Below, one piece after another: positions 1 to 10,760 of a stretch of DNA of 64,000 bases. The notes beneath the pieces were generated by a model. The model worked only from the letters and a program-made list of their open reading frames with translations, was not told the DNA's origin and made no database searches. The stretch comes from Neoarius graeffei. Its lineage: Eukaryota; Chordata; Actinopteri; Siluriformes; Ariidae. Both the position numbers and the translations under genes were made by a program. Positions within the stretch are counted from its first letter, which is position 1, and the number at the start of each line of letters is the position of its first letter. The stretch covers positions 5,519,705 through 5,583,704 of the forward strand of contig NC_083583.1 of NCBI RefSeq assembly GCF_027579695.1. Direction: 5' to 3'.

Positions 1-800
1 CAGGACGGAGTCCACCGTATTATTTCACAGGGAGTCCCTGAGGTATTATACCACGGAGTCCCCGAGGTATTGTTTTTGGTGGGGTTCCTTTGTTTTTTTT
101 TGTTAGCGACATTACTGGAAAACAGCTGCACCAATCTTCATGCAACTTGCAGGATAGATGGGCGTTGGTCTCAAATAGAACCTCCAACATGTTGAGGGTC
201 ATCCGATCAAGGTCACCAAAAAGGTCAAAATCTTTTTTTTTCCGCGATGTCTTCCTTCACGTTCATCATATTTACTTCAAACCAAATTCAGAAATGTTCA
301 TCTTTCAATTCCGCTTCCATTGATAGGCTACATGATGGGTATCTCCCAGTTTTCTTTCAAACTTTCATTTGTTTGTTGACAGACAGACACAAACAATCTA
401 GTGTCTAGACAGTTGCACCGATTGACTTCAAATTTTCAGGGTAGGTGTGCAATGGTCCGTAGATTACCTGATTAAATTTTGGAGGTAATCAAGTCAAGGT
501 GAAGGTCACCAGAAAAGATCAACTTGTTGGTCAAAATAACATTTTCCATTAGAACTCAAAAACGGCTGCCGATAGACAGATGTTTACTATTATGAGCACA
601 CAGGAACTCCCATATTGCCTTTCATTTGGCACCATGATCTTTGACCTTGCGTGATCCTGAAAGGTGAAACTCAAGGTCACGGATTTTCAGAGGGCCGTCA
701 CTTGAAAACGGTTGATGGTAGACAGATATTTACCATTATCAACTTATAGGAAGTGCCATATGGGCTTTCATTTGCCACCAGGACTATAATCTGACAGCTG
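1..800. repeat. Divergent interspersed repeat built of ~130-150 bp modules
   Basis: No gene is seen. The segment repeats a degenerate module that opens near 'cagttgcaccgattgactt' and ends in 'aaggtcacc'-type text, at about 103-234 and 403-535, with related 'gacagat..ttaccatta' text at 575-760. Short phrases ('aaggtcaaggtcact') recur in the element at 45815-46250. It looks like an old non-coding transposable element, class undetermined. Open frames here are short and unconvincing. Confidence 0.5.
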
Positions 801-845
801 ATGATTGAGAAATATTACCATTATCAACATATAGGTATAAAATAA

Positions 846-1560
846 GTGCTGCTGGGAGAGGTTTGTTTCACAGTTATTCCACGAAACCGAGTCATACATG
901 AGCTGATGGCTGACGATGCGCGTAGCACCGAGTTGTCTATAATCCATGTACGACGAGATTGAGTGGAATAACTTATTCTATCCACATTCACTGGATTTTG
1001 GAAACAGAGCAATTTTGTTTTTAGCAAATTTGATAAATAAAAACTTCATACAAAACGTCTGACAAAATAATTTCCGCTTAGAATGTAAACAAACCGGTGA
1101 AATGACAGGAGCGATTTGTGAAAAATGCAATAATGCTTAAAATAAAAAAAAGATACGTTTTTACCATCAAATACTTTTATTGCATATTTTGTTGCTTTAT
1201 TTATTTATTTATTTGGGGGGGGGGGGTTGTTTTCAAGTAGGGTTTTTAATTTCGTCCTCAGTCAATTCAGCCACACGCTCCGCCATTTTCTTTAGTTTTT
1301 TTTTTTGATGGTTGGCAAACCAACTTAAAGGTGCATTACTGCCACCAACTGGGCTGGAGTGTAGAACAGGAGATTTATTTATTTATTTGGGGGGGTTGCC
1401 ACTATATTCTTTTAGCCATTTCTGTTTCTTTTAAAATGCTTGATAGTGATATATCTGACTTGATGCCCACCACCATTTTGTTTTTTCTCTACTCATGGTA
1501 TATAAGCTGATATCCTAGTAGTAGAGTAGCCAAACAGAGCACTTGATTGATCATACCCAG
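846..1560 (-). mobile_element. Non-autonomous DNA element, inverted relative of the copy at 59990-61012
   Basis: Segments at 870-1010 ('agttattccacgaaa' to 'gtggaataactt', then 'tatccacattcactgga') and at 1340-1365 and 1500-1550 ('gatatcctagtagtagagta') reappear in inverted order at 59990-61012. The ~110 bp between the two 'gttattccac'/'gtggaataac' motifs forms a small terminal palindrome. No transposase is visible. Exact ends are uncertain. Confidence 0.5.
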
Positions 1561-2690
1561 TGAACGTGAATAAAATAAATATACATCTCCCTTCTAAACG
1601 AAACGTTGGTAAAGACAAGGCTGCATCGTATTCCATCCTGTAGCAATCATAAGGACTATTCGGCTGGAATTAGTTTTCCAGACCGGTGTCTATTACCTGC
1701 TGATGTCTCTAATAATTAGGGTCGATTTGCACTGGATGAATCCCGCGAATGATGAAATACAGAAGAACGCCTCAGAGAAGCCACGTTTCCAAGGATTTTA
1801 AGGAAATCGCGTTCCTAGCACAGGTAGAGCCAACATGCGTGTTAACAAGTGGCAAAACAACCAGTGTTGCATTACAACAAGCTATGTTGGAAAAAAAAAA
1901 AAAAGAGTTTGCATGGAATCTTTAGTGTGATGGTCATCATGAAGACACCACGTCCGTTTCTTCTGAAGACGACGACGACTCCACACGTCATACAGCAACA
2001 GACAAAACCACCCACATCTCACTCATCCTCATGACGTGAACATGGTGTCAAAATCACACGTCAAATTTAATAAATGGATTTCTGACCTAACGCTGTATTT
2101 CTGGACCAGGAACGTGTGTCAGTGACTCGAAATTGACGTTCACCTGTCAGATCTCAGACAAATGATGGATGTTCTCGAGAAAGTCGGTCCAGCTGGTATC
2201 AAGATCAGATCCCGACCCGAAGTCAGAGCTCTGATATGGAGATTAGGCTTGCAAAATTGAAAGAGAACAATGGATGGATGGATGGATGCCTAACAAGTAG
2301 CTCATTCTGTCCCTGGAGTTAGGAATTCCAAAAAGAAAAGGGAAAAAAAGTATTTGGAATGACTTTAAAAAATATCAATACTTGAGATTTTAAGATATTA
2401 AAGATAGAGAGATTAAATCAAGTGAAGACACAATACTGGCCAGAACCTTCACTAACAGATGTTTTGATGCAGCTCAGGATGGGATGCTCCTCTCCTCTCC
2501 TCTCCTCTCCTCTCCTCTCCAAGACCTCTGAATCATCTTCAAATGCTCATTTATTCATTCATTCATTAGTTAATTGAGTAATTTTTAGTTAGTTCCAGAA
2601 TAAATGTGATATTAAAAAAGCTCCAACATGTTCACATGGATGTTTAAGTTGTGTAAAAGCTGTTGAAAGGAAGCCTGAGTGCAGGTTCAG
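1561..2690. other. No recognised gene; short microsatellites
   Basis: Only low-complexity tracts stand out: an ATGG run near 2269-2287 and a CTCCT run near 2488-2520. The small open frames lack start context, splice signals or any recognisable domain. Confidence 0.5.
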
Positions 2691-2699
2691 GCTCATGTC

Positions 2700-3060
2700 G
2701 TGATGCAGTTACAGAAATCTGAGGCGTTACAAAGTAACACAAAACAAACACGCACGACATGAATCGGGTGGAAAAGTGCGATTTGTTGCCACTTTCCCGC
2801 GTCAATAAACAGTTCCAGAGACCGCAGGGGGGATTATAACGCCTCATAAAGACAACAAGAGCATGACAGAAAGCAAGCCGCTTACCTTTCCACTTTCCGG
2901 CCAGGTAAACGCAGCGAGCCCGCACCGAGGTTTCTGAGGGAATCTCTCACATCGCACCCCGCACTTTGCCAAACGGTCGTCCAGCACGAGCGCCACGGTT
3001 ACCGTAATAAACACTGTAGGAGGGAACGAACATGGCGCCTGCTTTCAAAGGTAACCGTAA
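2700..3060. promoter_or_regulatory. CpG-rich segment, possible promoter/first exon
   Basis: The stretch is richer in G+C and CpG than its AT-rich surroundings. On the minus strand a good splice donor follows a purine-rich exon-like end near 2886 (reads GGAAAG|gtaagc leftward). On the plus strand an ATG at about 3032 opens a six-codon frame that runs into 'AAAG|gtaacc'. This could be a 5' non-coding exon, or two divergent first exons. In mammals chka lies beyond the 3' end of kmt5b, but nothing here can be identified as chka. Confidence 0.25.
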
Positions 3061-3204
3061 TACCTACAATACAAGCGCTTACTCCAGCCCTATTTTCGAC
3101 AACTTCCGTGCAGTTGCTTGATCTACCAGAATGTCAGCCATTTCAAAACTTTTCCAAACCACAGATTGTGCTCAACATTGAAGAAAGAAAACTCAAAATC
3201 AAAT

Positions 3205-3390
3205 TCTTCTTCTTCTTCTTCTGGCTGCCCCCGATTAGGGGTCGCCACAGCGGAACTTTCGGCTCCATTGCACCCGGTCTTCTGCATCCTTCTCTACCAC
3301 ACCTACCACTTTCATGTCCTCTCTCACCACATCCATGTATCTCCTCTTTGGCCTTCCTCGTTTTCGTTTGCCTGGCAGCTCCATCCTCAA
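3205..3390 (-). repeat. RTE-type LINE 3' end fragment
   Basis: The (TTC)n tract followed by 'gcccccgattaggggtcgcc' is, read on the minus strand, the familiar 3' end of fish RTE-like LINEs and their SINE partners ('ggcgacccctaa' then AAG repeats). The same 3' end occurs in plus orientation at 7611-7690. Non-coding and truncated. Confidence 0.5.
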
Positions 3391-3452
3391 CATTAGATTA
3401 GATTAGATTAGATTAGATTAGATTAGATTAGATTAGATTAGATTAGATTAGA
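3391..3452. repeat. (GATTA)n microsatellite
   Basis: About twelve perfect GATTA units sit directly upstream of a SINE head. Confidence 0.95.
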
Positions 3453-3836
3453 GGGCGGCACGGTGGTGTAGTGGTTAGCGCTGTCGCCTCACAGCAAGAA
3501 GGTCCCGGGTTCGAGCCCCGTGGCCGGCGAGGGCCTTTCTGTGTGGAGTTTGCATGTTCTCCCCGTGTCCGCGTGGGTTTCCTCCGGGTGCTCCGGTTTC
3601 CCCCACAGTCCAAAGACATGCAGGTTAGGTTAACTGGTGACTCTAAATTGAGCGTAGGTGTGAATGTGAGTGTGAATGGTTGTCTGTGTCTATGTGTCAG
3701 CCCTGTGATGACCTGGCGACTTGTCCAGGGTGTACCCCGCCTCTCGCCCGTAGTCAGCTGGGATAGGCTCCAGCTTGCCTGCAACCCTGAAGAAGGATAA
3801 AGCGGCTAGAGATAATGAGATGAGATGAGATGAGAT
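3453..3836 (+). mobile_element. tRNA-derived SINE, full length (GAGAT-tailed family), copy 1
   Basis: This is a near-consensus member of the window's dominant SINE. The head 'ggcggcacggtggtgtagtgg' region resembles a tRNA gene with an A box (tgtagtggttagcgc) and a B box (ggttcgagccc). A ~300 bp body follows ('gacatgcaggttaggttaac', 'tgtccagggtgtaccccgcc'), and it ends in repeated GAGAT. Transcription would be by RNA polymerase III and mobilisation by a partner LINE (family knowledge). Open frames across it are by-products of the repeat. Confidence 0.85.
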
Positions 3837-3848
3837 TTACATATACAG

Positions 3849-4151
3849 GGGCGGTACGGCAGTGTAGTGGTTAGCGCTGTTGCCTCACAGCAAGAAGGTC
3901 CAGGTTCGAGCCCCGTGTCCGCGTGGGTTTCCTCCACAGTCCAAAGACATGCAGGTTAGGTTAACTGGTGACTCTAAATTGAGCGTAGGTGTGAATGTGA
4001 GTGTGAATGGTTGTCTGTGTCTATGTGTCAGCCCTGTGATGACCTGGTGACTTGTCCAGGGTGTACCCCGCCTTTCGCCCGTAGTCAGCTGGGATAGGCT
4101 CCTGCGACCCTGTAGAACAGGATAAAGCAGCTAGAGATAATGAGATGAGAT
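3849..4151 (+). mobile_element. SINE copy 2, internally deleted
   Basis: Same family as copy 1 and in direct orientation only 12 bp after it. About 80 bp downstream of the B box are missing: the text jumps from 'gagccccgtg' straight to 'tccgcgtggg'. It keeps the GAGAT tail. Confidence 0.8.
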
Positions 4152-4170
4152 TGTCCAGTATTGCTTTTTG

Positions 4171-4395
4171 TCAGGCTAGGCTACTGCTCCTTCCCATCCT
4201 CTGTCCTCCTGTTACCCCTCCTCCCCCCAGCAAGGAGTTGTACAGTCTGGTGGCGTGAGGGACAAAGGAGTTTTTAAGTCTGTTCGTCCTGCGCTTAGGA
4301 AGGAGCATTCTGTCACTGAACAGGCTCCTCTGGTTGCTGATGACGGTGTGCAGAGGGTGACTGGCATCGTCCATGATGTTCAGTCGTCCTTCCAA
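4171..4395 (-). pseudogene. LINE (L2/Rex1-like) C-terminal fragment
   Basis: The minus-strand translation contains 'HPLHTVISNQRSLFSDRM' and 'NSFVPHATRLYNS', matching the end of the reverse-transcriptase ORF of fish L2/Rex1-type LINEs as I know it. Only ~70 residues remain, with no catalytic motif, so it is a dead fragment. The clade within non-LTR elements is not certain. Confidence 0.5.
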
Positions 4396-4762
4396 CATGC
4401 TCTGCATCTCTTCTCAGGATGTGCCCATACCATCTCAGTCTCATCTCTCTTAGCTTAATTCCCAAGCTTTGCACATGTGCTGTCCCTCTGATGTGCTCGT
4501 TCCTTATCCTGTCCAACCTCCCATCACAAACCTTAACATCCTCAACTCCGCCACCTCCAACTTTGCCTCCTGTCTCTTCGTTAAGGGTACGGTCTCCAAT
4601 CCATACATCACAGCTGGTCTCACTACTGTCTTATACATCTTACCTTTCACTTTTGCTGGGACTTTCCTATCACAAATGACTCCCGAAATCCTTCTCCAAC
4701 TGCTCCACCCTGCCTGCACTCTCTTTCTCACCTCACTATCGCAGCCCCCATTTTCCTGCACA
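4396..4762 (-). pseudogene. RTE-clade LINE reverse transcriptase, C-terminal remnant
   Basis: Two minus-strand frames carry 'KVKGKMYKTVVRPAVMYGLE', 'AELRMLRFVMG', 'DRIRNEHIRG' and 'LRWYGHILRR', a signature of the region after the RT domain in RTE-like elements. The pieces lie in different frames, so at least one frameshift is present. The catalytic YADD box is absent. Confidence 0.7.
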
Positions 4763-4772
4763 GTTGACCCCT

Positions 4773-5191
4773 AAATATTCCTGATCAATGTGAATTTATT
4801 GTAGGCTATGGTAGGGGGTATACCATACATCTACACACTACTCAAAGTCAGAATCCAATAAAATCCTAAATCTAGTTGCTACACAAAACTCTTACGTATC
4901 GTCACCTTATTACATCAGCGTCAGTGTTGTAGTCGAGTCACTAAACCTCTAGTCCGAGTCCAGTCTCGAGCCTCCAGTGTTCAAGTCTGAGTCAAGTCCA
5001 AGTCATTAAAGAAAATTTTGACTCGAGTCCGAGTCGAGTCCACTATTGATCTGAGTCTAGTCTGGCGCAAATGGCACAGCTGTCACACATACACACGCTC
5101 GAAAACACACTGATAGCTTTGAGTAGTGTGAAGATGTATGGTACATCCCATACCATAGCCTACAATAAATTCACATCGATCAGGAATATTT
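4773..5191. repeat. 74-bp inverted repeat (4773-4846 / 5118-5191)
   Basis: The left arm starting 'aaatattcctgatcaatgtg' and ending 'actactcaaa' returns in reverse complement at 5118-5191 with only a few mismatches. The right arm lies inside the GAGTC-rich element that begins at 4922, while the left arm is outside it. Confidence 0.8.
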
Positions 5192-5344
5192 AGGAAAAGG
5201 CTAGTGGCACTGATGTTTCACATCCATGTCAAAAACATAACACTCTCACAAACATAACATGCTAATGTGCTTTATTGTAACAAATGCACTTGTGTGCATT
5301 TCAAAAACATAAGCATGTTACACAAACATAATGTATCTCAAAAA

Positions 5345-5417
5345 CATATGTCCATCCATCCATCCATCCATCCATCATCTGTAACCGCTTATCCTGTGCA
5401 GGGTCATGGGCAAGATT

Positions 5418-5460
<43 letters not shown>

Positions 5461-5660
5461 CACAACTTTATTCATCACACACTTGTGAATTTCTTCTCTG
5501 CATTTAACCCATCTGAAGCAGTGAACACACACATGCATACACATAGGAGCAATGAGCACACACACATACCCAGAGCAGTGGGCAGCCATGCTAACAGCGC
5601 CTGGGGGAGCAGTCAGGGGTTCGGTACCTCGCTCAAGGGGACCTCAGCCCAAGGCCGTCC
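5345..5660 (-). repeat. Composite: (ATCC)n, (GAAA)n and a SINE/LINE tail fragment
   Basis: An ATCC run (about 5345-5373) and an AAAG run (about 5417-5460) bracket a fragment of a SINE/Rex-type 3' end ('taaccgcttatcctg'). The following segment, with 'catttaacccatctgaagca', 'agcagtgggcagccatg' and 'ggttcggtacctcgctcaag', is a common fish repeat. No coding content. Confidence 0.55.
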
Positions 5661-5664
5661 CATA

Positions 5665-6422
5665 TTAACCTAACTGCATGTCTTTGGACTGTGGGGGAAA
5701 CCCGAGCACCCAGAGGAAACCCATGCAGACACAGGGAGAACATGCAAACTCCACACAGAAAGGCCCTCGCCGGCCACTGGGTTTGAACCCAGAACCTTCT
5801 TGCTGTGAGGCGACCGTACTAACCACTATCCCAGCTGACTACGGGTGAAAGGCGGGGTACACCCTGGACAAGTCACCAGGTCATCACAGGGCTGACACAT
5901 AGACACAGACAACCATTCACACTCACATTCACACCTACGCTCAATTTAGAGTCACCAGTTAACCTAACCTGCATGTCTTTGGACTGTGGGGGAAACCGGA
6001 GCACCCGGAGGAAACCCACGTGGACACGGGGAGAACATGCAAACTCCGCACAGAAAGGCCCTCGCCGGCCACTGGGTTCAAACCCAGAACCTTCTTGCTG
6101 TGAGGCGACCATACTAACCACTATCCCAGCTGACTACAGGCGAGAGGCAGGGTACACCCTGGACAAGTCACCAGGTCATCGCAGGGCTGACACACACACA
6201 CACACAACCATTCACACTTACAGTCAATTTAGAGCCACTAATTAGCCGAACCTGCATGTCTTTGGACTGTGGGGGAAACTGGAGCACCCGGAGGAAACCC
6301 ATGTGGACACGGGGAGAACATGCAAACTCCACACAGAAAGGCCCCCGTCAGCCACTGGGCTCAAACCCAGAACCTTCTTGCTGTGAGGTGACAGTGCTAA
6401 CCACTACACCACTGTGCCACCC
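5665..6422 (-). repeat. Tandem array of truncated GAGAT-family SINEs
   Basis: Minus-oriented pieces of the dominant SINE lie head to tail. The junction 'actatcccagctgactac', where the SINE head meets the SINE body of the next unit, occurs at about 5825 and again about 6120, an offset of 295 bp. The first unit lacks its tail end, the second and third are nearly equal, and the third ends with a normal head (accactgtgccacc). Independent insertions would not share a breakpoint, so tandem duplication within a SINE is inferred. Confidence 0.75.
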
Positions 6423-6976
6423 ATCTCAAAAACAAAAGCTTTGATCCTGACACCATGGCAGGGAACTTGGATTTGGTTTGTTGTGCTATTGGCACTTGGG
6501 TGCATTTCAAAATGTTCCACAAACATTTTTCATCTAAAAAACCCAGCTCTGATTCTGACACCATGGGACTACATTGTTCCTGAACACGATGTACAAACAG
6601 GTGAATGTGCATTCTCTTGCATGAAATTATTATGGCATGTTACAAAAATTAAAGAAAAAATCCAAGTCCTCATCTCCAGTTTACAAGTCCGAATGCAGTT
6701 AATGCACAAGTCTGAGTCCGAGTCAAGTCATGAGTCCTTAAAATTAGGGCACGAGTAGGACTCGAGTCTGAGTCCTGGATTTGAGTACTACAAGCCTGGT
6801 CAGTGTCCAGTTTTTCTTCATGTCCTCTATATGGCCAAAAATGTGTAGACACCTAACCACCACACCTACATTCAAGATCTGCTTTATTAGGAACACCTGT
6901 ATCTTCATGAAGTTATCTAATCAGCCAATCATGTGGCAGCAGAATAATATATAAGATTATGTAGCTACAGATACAG

Positions 6977-7165
6977 AGGCGGCACAATGATGCGCTGGTT
7001 AGTACTGTCGCCTCACAGCAAGAAGGTTCCGGGTTTGAACCTCATGGCCAGTGGGGGCCTTTTTGTGTGGAGTTTACATGTTCTGCGTTTCCGTGTCTGC
7101 ATGGGTTTCCTCTGGGTGCTCCGGCTTCCCACACAATTCAAAGACATGCAGATTAGGTTGCACAA
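6977..7165 (+). mobile_element. SINE copy, diverged and 3'-truncated
   Basis: It has the head and first ~180 bp of the GAGAT-family SINE with many substitutions ('ggcggcacaatgatgcgctgg'), so it is older than the near-consensus copies. It is joined directly to RTE-like 3' text ('tagtgccggtaccaagcccgg'), which suggests a composite SINE that used an RTE tail. Confidence 0.65.
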
Positions 7166-7246
7166 ATCAGTGTATACTTAGTGCCGGTACCAAGCCCGGA
7201 TAGACTGGGGAGGGTTACATCAGGAAGGTCCTCCAGAGGAAAACCT

Positions 7247-7597
7247 CATCTCATCTCATCTCATTATCTCTAGCCGCTTTATCCTGTTCTACAGGGTTGC
7301 AGGCAAGCTGGAGCCTATCCCAGCTGACTACGGGTGAAAGGCGGGGCACACCCTGGACAAGTCGCCAGGTCATCACAGGGCAGACACATAGACACAGACA
7401 ACCATTCACACTCACATTCACACCTCCGGTCAATTTAGAGTCACCAGTTAACCTAACCTGCATGTCTTTGGACTGTGGGGGAAACCGGAGCACCCGGAGG
7501 AAACCCATGTGGACACGGGGAGAACATGCAAACTCCACACAGAAAGGCCCTCGCTGGCCCCGGGGCTCGAACCCAGGACCTTCTTGCTGTGAGGCGA
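7247..7597 (-). mobile_element. SINE copy, 5'-truncated, inserted in an RTE-type tail
   Basis: The SINE runs from its tail (7247) to just past the B-box region, where the tRNA head is lost. It is flanked by the 13-bp duplication 'cagaggaaaacct' (7234-7246 and 7598-7610). The target was an RTE-like 3' end that resumes at 7611 ('ataccaaatcaaatatg', then 'gcgacccctgatggg' and AAG repeats). Confidence 0.9.
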
Positions 7598-8320
7598 CAG
7601 AGGAAAACCTATACCAAATCAAATATGTGGAATAGATCCGCTATAGCGACCCCTGATGGGAGCAGCTGGAAGAAGAAGAGGATGTAGATATAGATCAAGA
7701 GCTTCATGTCATGTCTCGTGTCATGTCTGGTGTCATGTCAAACATCAGAAAGAAAATTGTGACTTTAATCATGGCATGGAGTGGTTCGAGCTACCAGGAA
7801 GGATATAGTTACTCAAATAATCACTCTTTACAACCGTGGTGAGCAGAAAAGCATCTCAGCATGCACAAAAGTGATGGATGAACTACAACGGCAGAACACC
7901 ACATCAGATTCCACTCCTGTAAGCCAAGAACCAGAATCTAAGGCTATCATGAGCACAGAATCACCAACACTAGACAGTTGAAGATAAGACAAACTAAAAA
8001 AAAAAATCACTTGGTATTGTTCCAGTCTTGATAACATCCATGATAGCCTCAGGTTCCTGTTCTTGTCTGACAAGAGTGGAACCTTCTGCCGTTGTAGCTT
8101 ATCCCTCAAGGTTTGATGTGTTGTGTGTTCTGAGATGCATTTCTGCTCATCATGGTTGAGTGATTATTTCACTTACTATAGACTTCCTTTCAGCTCAGAC
8201 CAGTCTGGACTTTCTCCTCTGATCTCTCTGATCAATAATGCGTTTCAGCCTGCAGACCCTCCACTCACACACAGGATGTCTTCACAATGTCTCTGTCACA
8301 CGACCCTGAGGGCAGCAATT

Positions 8321-8830
8321 AGAGGATTTTTTACTTGGACAGCAAGCTACAGTATTTAGTAATAAAAACAAACAAAAGCAGAACTTGTTTTCAAAAGACG
8401 CAATTTCGGTGGACCACAAAATGAACCCCAAATGAAGCATTCTGAGATTATCTCTGAGTACAGTTCACCTGTGGGCCACTTTAGAAGAATACAAGTTCAT
8501 GTGTTGTTTTCAGATAAGCACAAATAATCAATGTGAGAACTTAGAATGCTCAAAAGTGTTTAAAAGGTCAGTCATGACCTGAAAAATCGAGGGATAGAGA
8601 TAGAATTAAACAGAATGAAGAGATGTTCAGGTTTCATTCAGGGGCAAAACACATTTCATTGAGGGAACGCAAAGGCTAGGTTACAAAGTAATGCAATCAA
8701 GACTTCAGTGTAACACGACACACAGAGTGCTCTTTAACTAATATAATCCTTTACTTGACAAACTGTCTATAAATAACAACAACAAAAATAGTGTGCAAAC
8801 GTCTCTGGTCTAGAATCAACCCATGGGAAT
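8321..8830 (+). repeat. Old duplicated block D, copy 1
   Basis: Phrases such as 'ggacagcaagcta', 'ggaccacaaa..aatgaagcat', 'agaatgaagagatgttcagg' and 'tctctggtct' occur here and in the same order at 12105-12680. Similarity is patchy but colinear over ~500 bp. It is either an ancient local duplication or an unclassified repeat family. No ORF is conserved between the copies. Confidence 0.65.
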
Positions 8831-9154
8831 CAATATGGAGTTGCCCCTACTCTTCTGGGAAGTATTTCTACAAGATTTTGGAGTGTTTCTGAGGGGGTTT
8901 GTGCCATTTGAGTCAAAGGAGAATTTGTGAGGTCAGGTACTGATGTTGGATAAAAGGTCCTGACTAGCAAGCGGCATTCCAGTTCATCCCAAAAAGGTGT
9001 TTAATGGGGTTGAGGTCAGGGGTCTATACAGGATACTGGAGTTCCTCTATACTAAAAGAACATGGCTTTATGGACCTCGCTTTGGGCACAGGGGTACAGT
9101 GATGCTTGAACAGGAAACAGCCTTCCCTAAAATGTTGCAAAATTGGAAACAACG

Positions 9155-9446
9155 TTCATTCATTCATTTTCTTGACCACTTTCCCACTGCGGGTTGCAGG
9201 TGAGCTGGCACCAATCCCAACTGACCTAGTGCGAGAGGTGGGGTACACCCTTGACAGGTCGCCAATCTATCTATCGCAGGGCTAATATAGAAAGACAGAC
9301 AGCCATTCACACCTATCGGCAATTTAGTGTAGCCATTTGACATAATCTGCATGGACTGTGAGAGAAAACCCATGTAGGTACATGCAAACTCTGCACAGAA
9401 AAGCCCCAGACAATCAGCAAGTTCAAACCCAGAACCTTCTTGGAAG
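9155..9446 (-). mobile_element. SINE copy, strongly diverged
   Basis: The order of blocks is that of the GAGAT-family SINE ('gggttgcaggtgagctgg', 'ggtggggtacacccttgac', 'acccagaaccttcttg'), but many positions differ and the tail reads as ATTC repeats. An old copy or a sister subfamily. Confidence 0.6.
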
Positions 9447-9574
9447 CATCTTCTTTTTTTCCCCATAACCAGTAAGGGCTGTAAGGGCACCACTGATGGC
9501 ATTTTAACAGTCCATCACTGATGTGTCGAGGGCATTTAAACTTGGCAGAGCCCATCCCTCTCCAAGCTTGATCA

Positions 9575-9772
9575 TCTCATTATTATCTCTAGCCACTTTA
9601 TCCTGTTCTACAGGGTCGCAGGCGAGCTGGAGCCTATCCCAGCTGACTACGGGTGAAAGGCGGGGTACACCCTGGACAAGTTGCCAGGTCATCACAGGGC
9701 TGACACATAGACACAGACAACCATTCACACTCACATTCACACCTCCGGTCAATTTAGAATCACCAGTTAACC
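9575..9772 (-). mobile_element. SINE copy, 5'-truncated with target duplication
   Basis: This is the 3' half of the SINE only. It is bounded by perfect 11-bp repeats 'aagcttgatca' (9564-9574 and 9773-9783), the mark of target-primed reverse transcription that stopped early. Confidence 0.9.
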
Positions 9773-10124
9773 AAGCTTGATCAATGGACGATTTAGAGTA
9801 GTTGTACCATCATAGAAACTAAACAGTGAGGCTGCACCAAAAGATGTCAACACGACATGGCACAAGTGCAACTTCCCTTGGCGAAAGGTCCTGTTCATCA
9901 ATGATACAGCAAAGCTGAGATGGCCACAAGAACAAGTCGTTGCAGGAAGTGGTGCTGAGTAGACTTATCAGTTCTGTCATGTGGTGCATCATGGCCATTG
10001 GCTTGAGTAGAGCTCATCCACCCTTTTACAAATTTTGTTTTTTGTCCTGCTGGGTGTCGTGGACCATCTGTCCATGCAGCAGGTTGTATACGGTTACATG
10101 TTACACCTTCAGAGTAGTCAGTTA

Positions 10125-10303
10125 GCTAAACTGCATGTCCTTGTACTGAAGGGAAAACTGGAGCACCTGGAGGAAACCCATGTAGACAGGGGGAGAACAT
10201 GCAAACTCCACACAGAAAGGCCACTCATCAGCCATGAGGTTTGAACCCAGAACCTTCTTGCTAGGAGGCAACAGTGCGAACCACTGCACCACCATGCCAC
10301 CCC
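10125..10303 (-). mobile_element. SINE copy, diverged 5' half
   Basis: The segment from 'ctgcatgtccttgtactg' through 'accactgcaccaccatgcc' is the 5' half of the SINE in minus orientation with many substitutions. Confidence 0.65.
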
Positions 10304-10439
10304 CCAGGGGCACATACAAGTTTCTAAAATATCTTTGTGTGCTGTAGCGTTATAATCCTTCACTGGACCTAAGTGGCCCAAACACTGAAAAACAGTCCCA
10401 GACAAGACCATTATCCCTCCTTAGACTGAGAGTTTTTCG

Positions 10440-10645
10440 GACAGTGATGGATCAATGGTTAAGGCTCTGGGTTACTGGTCAGAAGGTCAGTGGTTCAATC
10501 CCCAGCACCACCAAGCTGCCAGTGTTGGGCCTTTAACCCTCTCTGTTCTGCTCCAAGGACTGTATCATGGCTGAACTTGTGCTTCCTCACAACCTGGGAT
10601 ATGCAAAGAAAAGAATTTCACTGTGCTGTAAGGTTCATGTAACAA
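10440..10645 (+). mobile_element. Second SINE type, tRNA-headed with a CR1/L2-like tail
   Basis: The head 'atcaatggttaaggctctgg', the B-box-like 'gtggttcaatcccc', and the tail 'aagaaaagaatttcactgtg' are typical of another fish SINE family whose 3' end is shared with a LINE. It differs from the GAGAT-tailed family. Single copy here, eroded. Confidence 0.6.
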
Positions 10646-10760
10646 AGAAATACTTCTTCTTGACTGCTGGGACTCTGCATTTTGGTAGGTGGCGTTCTCC
10701 TGGTATTCATCAAACCCAGATTCAATCCATCAAACTGCAAGCTGGTGAAGCATTGATTCA

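Larger units (their letters stand above)
4922..6798. mobile_element. GAGTC-rich hAT-like element
   Basis: The left end 'cagtgttgtagtcgagtc' is followed by ~140 bp of GAGTC/GACTC text. The right end (about 6655-6798) carries the complementary form, ending 'tactacaagcctg'. Flanking octamers 'atcagcgt' (4914-4921) and 'gtcagtgt' (6799-6806) match at six of eight positions, as expected for an aged 8-bp hAT target duplication. The interior holds other repeats and no transposase. Confidence 0.55.
6860..8320. mobile_element. MITE of the 'tttattaggaacacctgt' family, interrupted by SINEs
   Basis: 'gctttattaggaacacctgt' at 6880-6900 and 'gagcagaaaagcatctcagcatgc' text at 7840-7865 belong to one fish MITE family. 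Other pieces lie at 13684-14230, 24545-24640 and 57726-57992. Here the element is split by two SINE insertions and an RTE 3' end. No intact ORF. Ends are approximate. Confidence 0.45.

Noticed and set aside
2644-2925. 93-codon frame on the minus strand with Cys residues
   Set aside because: It opens on a non-ATG codon and crosses a splice-donor-like site. The exon-like end is kept only as part of the possible promoter region.
3453-3540. tRNA gene-like heads with A and B boxes
   Set aside because: They are the promoter regions of SINEs: no clover-leaf acceptor pairing, and always attached to the SINE body.
5665-6422. CRISPR-like regular spacing of repeats
   Set aside because: Units are 295-bp SINE pieces in a vertebrate genome; no short repeats with unique spacers.
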